A stretch of 64,000 nucleotides of DNA from Pseudomonadota bacterium (lineage in GTDB: Bacteria; Pseudomonadota; Gammaproteobacteria; Steroidobacterales; Steroidobacteraceae): NCBI GenBank assembly GCA_025356075.1, contig JANXUT010000092.1, positions 1 to 64,000 on the forward strand, read 5' to 3'. The notes beneath the pieces were generated by a model. The model did no database searches. It was given only the letters and a program-made list of their open reading frames with translations, and had not been told where the DNA came from. The position numbers and the translations under genes were made by a program. Of this stretch, positions 1 to 8,661 are shown one piece after another (the stretch's first letter is position 1; each line of letters starts with the position of its first letter).

Positions 1-168
1 GGCGATCCGAACATGAAGAAGCTATCGAAACCGAATGATCGAAAGGGCATCGACGCCGCAGCGGCTCCGCGCCGATCGGCCAACCGCTCCTCGATCATGC
101 ATAAAATCTTCAAAACCAAGCTTTTTTCAGCAACCTGCTAGTATTCCTGACAGGGCAGAAGACCGGGC

Positions 169-708
169 ATGAACGAGCAAACCGAGTCTCATGAAGACCG
201 ACAGAGCGGCTTCCAGCGGCTTTTCCCGCACAAGCGCATGGAGTACTGGGCGCATGTCGCGCACATCGTAAATGCTGTCGCGGTGAGTGGGACGCTGCTG
301 TACGTCGGTCTGGAACTGCACCACAACTCAGTCATGGCTGAGCGCATGAGCCACGACGCGTCGTTTCAGCAGGCGGTGCAAATCCAGCTCGCCATTGGTG
401 AGCATCGCGAAGTCGCGGAGATGTTGATCAGAGGCGAAGGCGATGCCGCCGCTCTCGACGCGCCGGATCAATTTCGGTTTGACAGAATGTTGACCGCGAT
501 GATGCGCGGCTATCAGCAAATCTGGGAGCGCGAGCAGCTCGGAACATTTCCGGCGGGCAATTTCGCCCGCGAAGTCGCCCCTGGCTTTACCTCGCACCTC
601 GGTACGCCGGGCGGCAGCGAGTGGTGGCAGCGTCGCAAGCCGGCATTCCCCGTTGGATTTGTCCGCGACGTGGATAAGGCGGTCGTCGACGCGCGTAGCG
701 CACGGTAG
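169..708 (+). CDS. Hypothetical one-helix membrane protein
   Basis: A 179-residue protein with one likely transmembrane segment near residues 33-48 (AVAVSGTLLYVGLEL), then a soluble, mostly helical, charged domain. This plan, a single N-terminal helix followed by a helical domain rich in Q, E and R, is common among uncharacterised bacterial membrane proteins. I do not recognise a function. ATG is taken as the start; a purine-rich stretch (CAGAAGA) lies a few bases upstream. The surrounding DNA is visibly less GC-rich than the rest of the window, in keeping with an accessory region. The gene stands alone, with toxin debris downstream. Confidence 0.6.
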   Translation: MNEQTESHEDRQSGFQRLFPHKRMEYWAHVAHIVNAVAVSGTLLYVGLELHHNSVMAERMSHDASFQQAVQIQLAIGEHREVAEMLIRGEGDAAALDAPDQFRFDRMLTAMMRGYQQIWEREQLGTFPAGNFAREVAPGFTSHLGTPGGSEWWQRRKPAFPVGFVRDVDKAVVDARSAR

Positions 709-779
709 TTCCAGAGGTTCGTTCGCCAGTCGACAGGTTGAAGTAGTCCGGCGGGCAGGAGAGCGGGTTGTCGCCGGAT

Positions 780-935
780 GCCGCGCATCACGCGGCGGAC
801 ATCCGCGCGGTGCTCGAGAGCCGAGAGCTCACGATTGGTTGCTACGACGTTTTGATCGTCGGGCACGCTCGAAGCCGTGGCTTGCGCGTCGTGACTGAAA
901 ATCCCGGCGAATTCCGTCGTGTGGACGGGCTTCGC
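780..935 (+). pseudogene. VapC-type PIN-domain toxin, C-terminal remnant
   Basis: The translation carries the typical end of a VapC ribonuclease toxin: an ADIRAVLE helix, then IGCYDVLIVGHARSRGL with the conserved Asp of the PIN active site, then VVTENPGEFRRVDGLR. The N-terminal half of the PIN domain is missing and a stop codon lies in frame at about 744, so this is a relic. After GLR the frame runs straight into a repeated sequence (941-1036) instead of the usual VapC ending. No antitoxin gene is visible upstream. VapC toxins cut tRNA or rRNA; this fragment should be inactive. Confidence 0.6.
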
Positions 936-940
936 TCCAA

Positions 941-1036
941 CCAGCAGTACCTTGCGAAGAATCCGATCGGGTACGTTCTTATTGCAGGGTGTGGGGCTCC
1001 CTTCAAACTCGCGGAGTTGCAAGTCGGGGAGAAGGC
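941..1036 (+). repeat. Diverged direct repeat, copy 1
   Basis: About 95 bases that recur in the same orientation at 1976-2070. Read in the frame of the VapC remnant it gives QQYLAKNP...KLAELQVG, and the second copy gives nearly the same ends with a different middle. Several differences are synonymous (ctt/ctc, ccg/cca, ttg/tta, gtc/gtg), which suggests both copies derive from a coding sequence. Together the copies bracket the RIO kinase gene. Confidence 0.7.
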
Positions 1037-1050
1037 GTGATCTTGCCCTG

Positions 1051-1902
1051 CTATGCATTGACCTCCGCCAGGTGCCGCTGTCGTTCCTCTGCCTCTAGAC
1101 GCTCGTCCTCGATATGTGCCAGCACACCGTCAACATCGGCGGCAGTCTCGTTAAAAGCGAATCTGCCCGTTAGCACGGAATCCGGCGTGAGCACTCCCGC
1201 ACCGTAGAGCGCCCAGATCTCGTGCGCGTAGTGTGTGTCGAGGAGCTCCGGCGCGCTGCGGGCAAAGGTCTCGCGCAGGTTGTTGATGTCTCGCTCCAGC
1301 ATCCGGAATGCATTGTTGTTGCTCGCGGCATTTACGGCCTGGGGCAAATCGATGATGACCGGCCCAGCGGAATCCACGAGTACATTGAATTCTGACAGGT
1401 CGCCGTGGATGAGCCCTGCGCCGAGCATCAGTACCACCTGCGACACCAGGAAGCTGTGCCAGAGTCGCGCCTGCTCCTGCGAGATCGCCAGGTCGCCCAA
1501 GCGCGGTGCGGGGTGGCCCTGCTCATCCACCACCAGCTCCATCAGCAGCACGCCGTCGAACATGCCATAGGGTTTTGGCACCCGCACGCCGGCGCGATCC
1601 AGAGTGTATAAGGCTGCAACTTCGGCATTCTTCCACTGCGCTTCCTGCAAATCGCGCCCGTGCCGCCCGCTATTGCGCAGGGCGCGGGCGTCACGGGTGC
1701 CGCGTACCTTGCGCCCCTCCTGGTATTCAGCCAGCCGGTGGAAGCCGCGATGGTCCGCGTCCTTGTAGACCTTGGCGCAGCGCAGTTCGCCATGGCACTC
1801 GACGATGAACACCGAGGCCTCCTTGCCGCTGCGCAGGCGACGGACGACGGAATCGATGACGCCGTCATCGATAAGCGGCTGCAGAGGACGGGGTACCTTC
1901 AT
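1051..1902 (-). CDS. RIO-type serine protein kinase
   Basis: A 283-residue RIO1-family kinase. Visible motifs are the nucleotide-binding loop SGKEASVF (25-32), the ATP-anchoring lysine in CAKVYK (K44), the catalytic loop HGDLSEFN (166-173, Asp168) and the metal-binding IIDLPQAV (Asp185), so the core is intact. RIO kinases act in ribosome maturation in archaea and eukaryotes; bacterial homologues are sporadic and their targets are poorly known. The gene runs alone against its neighbours and sits between two diverged direct repeats beside a toxin relic, which suggests acquisition by transfer. The start is the ATG giving MKVPRPL. Confidence 0.9.
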   Translation of the reverse strand: MKVPRPLQPLIDDGVIDSVVRRLRSGKEASVFIVECHGELRCAKVYKDADHRGFHRLAEYQEGRKVRGTRDARALRNSGRHGRDLQEAQWKNAEVAALYTLDRAGVRVPKPYGMFDGVLLMELVVDEQGHPAPRLGDLAISQEQARLWHSFLVSQVVLMLGAGLIHGDLSEFNVLVDSAGPVIIDLPQAVNAASNNNAFRMLERDINNLRETFARSAPELLDTHYAHEIWALYGAGVLTPDSVLTGRFAFNETAADVDGVLAHIEDERLEAEERQRHLAEVNA

Positions 1903-1975
1903 GCGGAGTCACGGTCTGCGCCGGGGAGTGGCGGCCGCGCAGCATAGCAGGGCAACGCATCAGCGCCGACTAACA

Positions 1976-2070
1976 CCAGCAGTACCTCGCGAAGAATCCA
2001 AACGAGTGCTACGGCATTAGGGGCTGCGAAGTTCCCTGCAAACTCGCGGAGTTACAAGTGGGGGGAAGGC
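1976..2070 (+). repeat. Diverged direct repeat, copy 2
   Basis: Second copy of the element at 941-1036, about 1035 bases further on in the same orientation. The outer thirds match well (CCAGCAGTACCT, GCGAAGAATCC and AAACTCGCGGAGTT are shared) while the middle is diverged and one base is missing near the end. Here it is not attached to a recognisable gene. It does not match the RYYYAAC / GTTRRRY core boxes of an integron attC site well. Confidence 0.7.
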
Positions 2071-2354
2071 CTAGCCGGAGCGTCGAAATGGTATCCGTCA
2101 GGAAGCGCCCAGCTTCCAGTTGGAGACTGCCTAGGAAGTGGAGCAACCTCATGACGGAACCGTCAACGAGATCGATCTGTCCACATGGACGGTAAGCAGG
2201 TGCATTCCAACCGCCAGCGGGGCCGATGGACTCGCCTTAGCGCCATCATGATGGCATTGCGGGGGACAATTGCACTCCCAGGTGGTTTCCGGTCTTTGGG
2301 CCGGCCGCAAGCCGTGACTGGAGGGAATGCCGGCGGTCACCCGTTTCATTCGGG
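2071..2354. other. Non-coding stretch
   Basis: No gene, RNA or clear regulatory site was recognised here. Short frames exist on both strands but none has family-like sequence. It may hold further decayed accessory DNA. Confidence 0.4.
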
Positions 2355-2648
2355 ATGCCTCTCGAGGTTCCTCAGCGCCCATCATTCGAGTTCCAGTTTC
2401 AAAAGCCGGGTAGCCCGACTCGGCTCGACGTCCTGCGCATGTCGCAAGCTCAGCTTGATCAATATGCCGCCGCCGTCGCGCAAGTGTTTATGGCCGCTCG
2501 AAATACCAAGCGTCTGCTACTAATTCAGCAGGCATTGATCGCCAGTGCTCTGGGGAATCACGAACAGCCTGACATCGGCAAATATCTCAAAACTCACGTA
2601 GACCCGGTTCCGCCATACGACCCCTCGGACAACACTGTCTTCCGATGA
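2355..2648 (+). CDS. Small hypothetical protein
   Basis: A 97-residue open frame, with a possible inner start at residue 29 (MSQAQLDQYAA). The central part, roughly residues 29-70, looks like an amphipathic helical domain and the tail is rich in Pro and Asp (VDPVPPYDPSD). I do not recognise a family and see no signal peptide or membrane segment. It could be a real small gene or a chance frame; the sensible amino-acid composition of the second half slightly favours a gene. Confidence 0.35.
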   Translation: MPLEVPQRPSFEFQFQKPGSPTRLDVLRMSQAQLDQYAAAVAQVFMAARNTKRLLLIQQALIASALGNHEQPDIGKYLKTHVDPVPPYDPSDNTVFR

Positions 2649-2802
2649 CAGCCCAACGCGGCAGCAACGTTCGAACGTTCAAGTGCAGCATCAGATCGAG
2701 AAAGTCAGGCTGCGCATTTCGCGAGTCGCCCTCAGCGCGACGCAAAGCGAGAACCTGTTGTAAGGTTCAGTTGGTATACCGCTCTAGACTGAGTGCCAGC
2801 CA

Positions 2803-4257
2803 TTGGCCAACCCCGGTATCGAACATCCCCACTGGACTCGCCGCGACTTTGTCAACGCCGGTCTTGCTGCCGCGGGTACAGTTGCGCTGGGTGCTTGTGC
2901 GCACACCGGCCTGCCGCGTGGCTCTGCCCCGATCGGATCGGATGCCGATCTAATCGAGCTTGCCGGAAGCATGCACGGTCGCTTTCTTCGCGACGGGTTG
3001 AACGGGTATGACGAGGCGAGGAAGGTTTGGAACCTGGCCTACGACCGCCATCCGCTCGCGATGGCGCGCTGCGCGGACATCGACGACGTTCGTCGCTGCG
3101 TGGATTTCGCGCGGCGACACAGCATTCCGGTCTCCGTCCGCGGAGGTGGACACAGCTATGCGGGGTTTGGTGTGGCCGATGCCGCGCTTCAGGTCGATCT
3201 CGGCGCGTTCACCGCCGTCAGCGTGGACCGGGACCGCCGCAGCGCGTCGGTGGGTGGCGGCGTAAGAATTCGAGATCTACTGGCCGCAACCCTTGCCGTC
3301 GGGCTCGTCACGCCGATGGGCAGCTGTGGCGCGGTCGGCGTTGCAGGGCTGGCGCTTGCCGGCGGTGATACGTCCGGCAGAGGGCTGTTCGGAACCGCAT
3401 GCGACAACATTCTCGGTGCGCAACTCGTCACCGCGGACGGGGACGTGCTGGAACTCGGGCCGCATCGGAATGAGGACCTGTTCTGGGCGATCCGTGGCGG
3501 CGGCGGCAACTTTGGCGTCGTCACGCGACTCGATTTCAGGCTGTATCCGGTTCTAACGTCCCACAACGCCCAGTTCGACCTCGGCTGGAGCGACATCGGC
3601 GGGGCGATACGGATTTTCGGCGATCTAGTGCGCGAGACACCGGACGAGGTCAGGGCAGTGTTCGAGGTAGGTGCGCAGACTGGCGCGTCGGCATCCTGCG
3701 GCTACTTGGGCGATGCCGCCGCCGCCGCCGCGTACCTTGAGACGTGGAAGGCGTCATTCCGGCGAGTCGAGGCCAAGATGTCGACCTCCAAACCCAATCC
3801 TGAAGGTGAGGTGTGGGCGACCACCTCCGTGGCCGTCGACGGCGCGTTTCTGGAACGCGTAAGCGACGAGGCAGCGGATGTGTTGGGGCGGGCGGCCTTG
3901 GCCGGGCGGGGATTTGGCGAAATTCTGATGGGCCTCTCGAGCGGCGTAGCGGCGCGCATCGGAATGACTGACACGGCGTACCCGCTGCGCGGGACGGGAC
4001 TGAGTGTGCTGCTGTCCTCCGAATGGACCCGGCCCGAGGACCGCGCACGGGCGGAGCGATGGGTCGCGGAGTACGGCGCGGCCCTTCGCCCATGGGCGCG
4101 CGGCGCCTACGTGAATTACATCCCGCCCAGCCCGCCGGAGCGCATCCGCGAGATCTATGGGGTGAACTATCCCCGGCTGGCCAGGATCAAGGCACGGTAC
4201 GATCCCGCGAACCTGTTTCGGTCGAATCAGAACATCTTGCCCGAAGCCCACAGCTGA
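2803..4257 (+). CDS. Tat-exported FAD-linked oxidoreductase (berberine-bridge type)
   Basis: A 484-residue FAD-binding (PCMH) oxidoreductase with a C-terminal BBE segment. The N-terminus has a twin-arginine motif TRRDF (12-16), a hydrophobic stretch and a possible lipobox LGAC (Cys32), so the protein is probably exported folded and may be lipid-anchored. RGGGHSYAG places the expected flavin-linking histidine at residue 117; the C-terminus has the family signature NYPRLARIKARYDP..NLFR followed by NQNI. Such enzymes oxidise sugars, alcohols or alkaloid-like compounds with O2; the substrate here is unknown. The start is TTG with a weak ribosome site; no better start lies in frame before the Tat motif. 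Confidence 0.8.
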   Translation: MANPGIEHPHWTRRDFVNAGLAAAGTVALGACAHTGLPRGSAPIGSDADLIELAGSMHGRFLRDGLNGYDEARKVWNLAYDRHPLAMARCADIDDVRRCVDFARRHSIPVSVRGGGHSYAGFGVADAALQVDLGAFTAVSVDRDRRSASVGGGVRIRDLLAATLAVGLVTPMGSCGAVGVAGLALAGGDTSGRGLFGTACDNILGAQLVTADGDVLELGPHRNEDLFWAIRGGGGNFGVVTRLDFRLYPVLTSHNAQFDLGWSDIGGAIRIFGDLVRETPDEVRAVFEVGAQTGASASCGYLGDAAAAAAYLETWKASFRRVEAKMSTSKPNPEGEVWATTSVAVDGAFLERVSDEAADVLGRAALAGRGFGEILMGLSSGVAARIGMTDTAYPLRGTGLSVLLSSEWTRPEDRARAERWVAEYGAALRPWARGAYVNYIPPSPPERIREIYGVNYPRLARIKARYDPANLFRSNQNILPEAHS

Positions 4258-4306
4258 CGCATGCCGGCGACGATCGAGTGAGGATGGCTGGGTCTAGCCT
4301 CGGCGC

Positions 4307-6043
4307 CTACTGCGGTGCTGGAATTACCGCAACGCCGCCATCGCCGGCAACGAACAGCGTCTGGCCATCGGCGCTCACGGCAGTCCGCAGAATCGGGCTC
4401 GTCACGACCGGCAACGCAACCGGCACCGCTTGGCCGACCTGGTTGAAGCTGGTACCGGGCGCCGGCGCCGTGGTGTCGAGTGTCCAGAGCATCTGCGCCT
4501 GAGTGATGACGTAGAGCCGAGTTCCCTGCGGGTTGACCAGCACGACCCGTGCGCCGCTGTTGCCGGTGGACATCGGTCCTTCGGCTCCGAAGGCCGCGGC
4601 AGATGCGTCGTAGACGTAGATGTAGGAGCCGTCATACACGACGATCCGGCTGCCCGTGTTGTCGACTGCCGCCGGCTGGCCGGGTGGCTGCATCTGTTCG
4701 GCGATCTGAGTCAGCTGCTGGCTGACCGCCAGGTAGCGCAGCACCCGCTTGTTGACGCTCGATTCCGTTCCGAGCACGGTCGATCCGTCGGCGCTCGCGA
4801 CGAGAGTCGCGGGGGCGCCCGCGCCGGTGTCGTCTGAGCTCAGATTATTGTCGGCGCCGAGGTCGAAGAACCCCTGCGGCGACGGGGTGTAAAGGAAGGT
4901 CGGCGACACGCTGTATTGCTGGATTTGTCCGGTCGTCAGCAGGATGTTGCCGTCGTTGGCGAGAGCCAGCGCCCCGGTATAGCCCGTAAGGTTGCCGCCG
5001 CTCGCTGTCCCGGGCGAGATGCTGCTGGTGCTCACGCCGGTGAAATTGGCGGCATCGCGAGTCAGCAGCGTGTAGTTGGTCAGTACCAGCAGCTGGCTTC
5101 CGTCAGCGGACAGCGTGAGGTCGCGCAACGCCGGTATCGTCGTCGCGACGGGCATGCCCCACGAGCTGCTATAGGAGTAGCGCAGTAACTGGTTGGTGTT
5201 GGGGTCTTGGAAACCGAGCGCGACGTAGAGCACCTGGCGCTGCGCATCGTAGAGCGTGGCCAGTACGCGGCCGGGCGTCGCAGGGTACGCGAGCGTCGTC
5301 GGCGCGTAAGCGACCGGTGCGACCGCGAAAACGCTGCCGGTGAACGCGATGCCGCCGCCGTTGAGCTGTAGCGGCATTGAGCCGGCGCTGAGCGCCGCCG
5401 GATAGCTTGCGATGACCTGCGTGTCGGTGGCGGAGAGGACCGTGCCCGCCGTGGCGCCGAAGGACACGCTGGTCGTGCCGGCAAGGCCGGAGCCGCGGAT
5501 TGTGACCTGGCCCGACGCGCCGGTCACGACCACGTGCGGCATGACGCTCGGTGGCGGCGGCGTTGCGTTGATCGTGTAGGTGACCGCGACGGTTTTCGGG
5601 CTACCGGACAACTCGCCGGTCGCACAGGTTTGATCGTTGACGCAGGCGTGGACCGTCAGCGTGCTGGTGTAAGTGCCAGTGCCGAGCGCGGTGGGTGGCT
5701 TGACCGAGACGGTAGCCTGGCCGCTGCTGCCGCTCACCGTAAAGTTCGAGACCGTCGATACAGCCGTGCCACCGACTACGACCACCACGTACAGCGTGCC
5801 GGAGACGGTGCCGCTCACCGTCGCGGTGACCGGCTGGCCGTTGGGCGTCGGCGCGAACGGGCTCGCGGCCGAAAACGCCAGCGTGCTGGTGCTGAGCGAT
5901 AGTGCCGGCGCGGGCGGCGGCGGTGTGCCACCACCACCACCACCGCCGCCGCAACCGGCCGACAGTGCGAAGACGGCAGCTGCTCCGAGCCAGCCGGCGA
6001 GGGTCAACGGCGAGAGAGCTTCGACGCGGCAACGGGTCAGCAC
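4307..6043 (-). CDS. Putative lipoprotein with Ig-like and beta-propeller domains
   Basis: A large secreted lipoprotein. I take GTG at 6043 as the start because AAGGA precedes it by 8 bases; an upstream ATG at 6100 would add 19 residues to an already long n-region. The signal peptide ends in a lipobox LSAGC followed by a poly-Gly and Pro-rich linker, encoded partly by a run of CCA/CCG triplets near 5928-5953. An Ig-like region follows, then an IPT/TIG-like module (SFGATAG...DTQVIASYP), then repeated ADGSxxLV-type strands suggesting a beta-propeller. Probable role: outer-membrane surface or periplasmic binding. No partner gene is adjacent. Confidence 0.7.
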   Translation of the reverse strand: MLTRCRVEALSPLTLAGWLGAAAVFALSAGCGGGGGGGGTPPPPAPALSLSTSTLAFSAASPFAPTPNGQPVTATVSGTVSGTLYVVVVVGGTAVSTVSNFTVSGSSGQATVSVKPPTALGTGTYTSTLTVHACVNDQTCATGELSGSPKTVAVTYTINATPPPPSVMPHVVVTGASGQVTIRGSGLAGTTSVSFGATAGTVLSATDTQVIASYPAALSAGSMPLQLNGGGIAFTGSVFAVAPVAYAPTTLAYPATPGRVLATLYDAQRQVLYVALGFQDPNTNQLLRYSYSSSWGMPVATTIPALRDLTLSADGSQLLVLTNYTLLTRDAANFTGVSTSSISPGTASGGNLTGYTGALALANDGNILLTTGQIQQYSVSPTFLYTPSPQGFFDLGADNNLSSDDTGAGAPATLVASADGSTVLGTESSVNKRVLRYLAVSQQLTQIAEQMQPPGQPAAVDNTGSRIVVYDGSYIYVYDASAAAFGAEGPMSTGNSGARVVLVNPQGTRLYVITQAQMLWTLDTTAPAPGTSFNQVGQAVPVALPVVTSPILRTAVSADGQTLFVAGDGGVAVIPAPQ

Positions 6044-6459
6044 GGGAGGCTTCCTTGAATCCCAGCGTCGGTATGGGCACGCGTTGAGTAATTTCATCAC
6101 ACTGGGCGTTACGCCTGCACGACCGGCGGACCGATCGGGAGCATCGGGTCCATGCGAGCGATCGACGCTCCCTCGTTATGCAAAAGAGTCCTGCGGCGGT
6201 CGCCGCGAACAGTTTATGTTCGGCGACCGGCCACAGCGCGCGGCCGGATTGCGGCGCAGCATCAGTCAGGCAGCCGAACGCCGGAGCGCGAGGGTCGAGA
6301 ACCGCGACGGGAGCGCAGTTGCCCGCGGCAGATGGAGGCGCGGCCACCGTCTGCGAGCGCCCCGGCTGGCAAGGTGCGCGTGCCACGCTGATCGAACTCA
6401 CCGGCCGCGGCAGCGACCGATCCTTCGGGCCGCGGCTTTCACGGCGGTCCCGACGCCTG
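6044..6459. other. Gap without recognised gene
   Basis: No gene was recognised between the lipoprotein start and the monooxygenase relic. The first part must hold the promoter of the lipoprotein gene; the SD-like AAGGA lies just upstream of its GTG start. Long open frames here have Arg/Ala-rich translations typical of chance frames in GC-rich DNA. Confidence 0.4.
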
Positions 6460-6762
6460 CGCGTCGCTGCGACAGGATGGTGCGGGCGATGTGCCGCGCG
6501 CGCCTGTCGACGCGCGGGATCATGGGCGAGGGCATCGCGTAGGGGAAGTGGAGCCCGAGAAAGAATCGCCGCGGTTCCGCGTCCCCGACGTCGCGCGGTG
6601 GCGCCGATCGCCATGCTCGGCGAGGACCGGGAGGCGGATCCACCGGAACGCGGCACCGCAGCCCGTGCACCCGATGACATTCGCGACCTCGAGGGCCCGG
6701 CCGTCGGCGAGCAACAGCCGGCAGTCGCGTCCGCCGGCAATCCGCGGCAGGCGCTCAATGCC
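6460..6762 (-). pseudogene. Flavin-dependent monooxygenase, C-terminal relic
   Basis: On the minus strand one frame reads IERLPRIAGGR...LADGRALEVANVIGCTG, then IRLPVLAEHG; a second frame continues from about 6580 with FFLGLHFPYAMPSPMI and ARHIARTIL. Joined, they match the end of the flavoprotein monooxygenase / TrkA-like FAD oxidoreductase family, in which DG..L.VANVIWCTGF and GL.F.YAM are characteristic. A frameshift near 6580-6600 and the absence of the FAD- and NADPH-binding N-terminal two thirds show it is a relic of about 100 codons. The Trp of the WCTG motif is replaced by Gly, another sign of decay. Confidence 0.7.
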
Positions 6763-6882
6763 TGCGGCCGCAAGTTACTTCGGCTTCACGCGGATGTTGC
6801 GGTCCGAACGGGCGGGCACGGTGGCATACTTCCTTCGATTGGAACGTCGCGCACCGGGGCATCCGGTTGGATTGAATCGCCC

Positions 6883-6894
6883 AGGAGGTGATCC
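6883..6894 (+). promoter_or_regulatory. Very strong Shine-Dalgarno sequence
   Basis: AGGAGGTGATCC ends directly before the ATG at 6895 and is complementary to essentially the whole anti-SD end of 16S rRNA. It fixes the start of the following gene. Confidence 0.85.
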
Positions 6895-7356
6895 ATGAAT
6901 CTGCACGCATTCCGTAGCCTGCGGCAATTGGCCCTTGCGGGCATGCTGCTCGTCTCGGCGAGTCCTGCGTACGCGAGCGATGCGCGGGCCGGGATAGCCG
7001 CCGCCAACGCCGCGTTCGAGGCGGCCGCCGCCAAGGGCGACGGCATGGCGATAGCGGCGCTCTATTCGCCCGATGCGCAGTTGCTGCCGGAGGGCAGCCC
7101 CGCGATCAAGGGGACGGCCGCGCTCGCGAAGTTCTTCCAGGGCGTGCTGGATTCCGGCGTCGCCGGGGTCGGGCTCAAGACGCTCGAGGTGTTTGGCCGC
7201 GGCGCGACGGTCACCGAGGTCGGCGAATATGAAATGCGCGACAAGGCCGGCAAGGTTATCGACCACGGCAAGTACCTGGTGATCTGGCGGAACGCCGGCG
7301 GGCACTGGCATCTGCATCGCGACATGTTCACCTCGAGCGTGGCCCCGGCCAAGTAG
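6895..7356 (+). CDS. Secreted SnoaL/DUF4440-like protein
   Basis: A 153-residue protein with a Sec signal peptide (LALAGMLLVSASPAYA, cleavage expected after AYA near residue 27) and a SnoaL-like / DUF4440 fold: a helix with IAAANAAFEAAAAKGDG, then IAALYSPDAQLLPEGSP, and strands ending in GHWHLHRDMF. Members are small alpha+beta cone proteins, some being ketosteroid-isomerase-like enzymes; without known catalytic residues the activity cannot be named. The start is certain because of the ideal ribosome site. A hairpin follows the stop, so it is probably transcribed alone. Confidence 0.75.
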   Translation: MNLHAFRSLRQLALAGMLLVSASPAYASDARAGIAAANAAFEAAAAKGDGMAIAALYSPDAQLLPEGSPAIKGTAALAKFFQGVLDSGVAGVGLKTLEVFGRGATVTEVGEYEMRDKAGKVIDHGKYLVIWRNAGGHWHLHRDMFTSSVAPAK

Positions 7357-7367
7357 GCGCCGTCGGG

Positions 7368-7391
7368 GCCGCGGCGGCGCATCGCCGCGGC
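7368..7391 (+). terminator. Hairpin after the SnoaL-like gene
   Basis: GCCGCGGCG and CGCCGCGGC form a perfect 9 bp stem with a 6-base loop, 12 bases after the stop codon. There is no good T-run after it, so it may terminate weakly or only protect the mRNA end. Confidence 0.5.
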
Positions 7392-7419
7392 TTGCTGGAT
7401 TGCTGGTCCGTCATCAGGA

Positions 7420-8661
7420 GTGCGTCCGCTGTCGATTTCCCGCACCGTTTGGATCGTCATTGCGCTCCTCGGCGGACTTGCGGCGGGCATTGCGCTGCGC
7501 CTCGGATTTGGCGCCGACACGACGCTGGCGGCGCTGCTTAAGCCGATTGGCGAGCTATGGCTCAATGGCTTGCGGATGACGCTGGTGCCGCTCGTCTTCT
7601 GCCTGATGACGTCCGGCGTGGCGGGCCTCGCGGACACTGCGACCGGTGGCGGACGGCTGGTCGGCATCGCGGTCACGGTCTTCGTCGTGCTCCTCGTCGT
7701 CGCGTCGATCGCCGGGATGCTGAGCGCGAAGGCGCTCATGCTCCTGTGGCCCGTGCATCCACTCGGGCTCGCGCTCGCGGCGCCCGCGGCGGGCGCCGCG
7801 GCGGGTCCCCCGAACTACGTCGCGATGCTGATGGGTCTCATACCGGTCAACCCGGTCGCCGCCGCGGCGGAATCGGCGATGGCGCCGTTGATCGTGTTCG
7901 CCGCGATCTTTGGACTTGCGATCTCGCGGCTCCCGTCCACCAGCCGCTCGCTGCTCGTCAATTTCTTCAGCGCCTCGGCCGATGCGATGCTGGTCATCGT
8001 CGCCTGGGTGCTACGCGTCGCGCCGATCGGGATCTTCGTGCTGTCATTCGAGGCGGCGGCGAGCGTCGGCGTTGGCGCGGCTCTCGGCGTCTTCCAGTAC
8101 GTCATACTCCTGTCGGCGGTCGTGACGGTCGGGCTCCTCTGCGCGACGCTGATTGGGCTGCTGAGCGGCGTGCCACCGGCACGATTCTTCCGCGCAGCAC
8201 TCGCCCCGCAGGCACTTGCCGCGAGCACGCAGTCCTCGATGGCCTGCCTGCCGGCGCTCGTTGAGGCGGCCGAGTCGCTGAAGCTGCCGCGGGCGTTCGT
8301 CGGCTCGATCATGCCCCTCGCCGTCACGACGTTTCGGTTCGGGAACGTATTCGGCGGCATCGCGGCGGGGCTCATCGGCGCGAGCCTCTACGGGGTCCAT
8401 CCCGGTGCCGGCGCGATTGGTCTTGCGGTCCTCATCGGCGTGCTCACCAACATCGGCGTGATCGGTCTGCCCGGCCAGGCGGTGGTGCTCGCGGCGTACG
8501 GCCCGATCTTCACCGCGCTCGGGACGCCGATCGAGGCGCTGATGCTCCTGATCCCGGTGTTCGCGCTGCCGGACATCCTGGTGACGGTGTGCAACGTGAC
8601 GGGGCACCTCGGCGCCACCGCGCTCGTCGCCCGACTCGCAGGCCGGGAGGTTCCGGCATGA
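7420..8661 (+). CDS. Divergent dicarboxylate/amino acid:cation symporter family protein
   Basis: A 413-residue inner-membrane protein with about eight hydrophobic segments and the two re-entrant loop regions of the DAACS (GltP/DctA) family. The first re-entrant loop reads AASTQSSMACLP. In TM7 the family's NMDGT sodium/substrate motif is replaced by FRFGN, and in TM8 (PDILVTVCNVTGH) the Asp equivalent to GltPh D394 is kept, but the Arg397 position is Val and the D405 position is His. Acidic substrates are therefore unlikely, and the ion coupling may differ. GTG at 7420 overlaps an AGGAG box, so the true start may be a few codons later. The stop overlaps the GMC gene start (ATGA), suggesting co-expression. 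Confidence 0.8.
   Translation: MRPLSISRTVWIVIALLGGLAAGIALRLGFGADTTLAALLKPIGELWLNGLRMTLVPLVFCLMTSGVAGLADTATGGGRLVGIAVTVFVVLLVVASIAGMLSAKALMLLWPVHPLGLALAAPAAGAAAGPPNYVAMLMGLIPVNPVAAAAESAMAPLIVFAAIFGLAISRLPSTSRSLLVNFFSASADAMLVIVAWVLRVAPIGIFVLSFEAAASVGVGAALGVFQYVILLSAVVTVGLLCATLIGLLSGVPPARFFRAALAPQALAASTQSSMACLPALVEAAESLKLPRAFVGSIMPLAVTTFRFGNVFGGIAAGLIGASLYGVHPGAGAIGLAVLIGVLTNIGVIGLPGQAVVLAAYGPIFTALGTPIEALMLLIPVFALPDILVTVCNVTGHLGATALVARLAGREVPA

Noticed and set aside
941-2070. The 95 bp repeats as integron attC sites
   Set aside because: They lack RYYYAAC and GTTRRRY core boxes at the right ends and the gene between is on the opposite strand to their orientation.
5922-5960. CCA/CCG triplet run in the lipoprotein gene as a phase-variable repeat
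   Set aside because: Units of three keep the frame; it merely encodes the poly-Gly linker after the lipobox.
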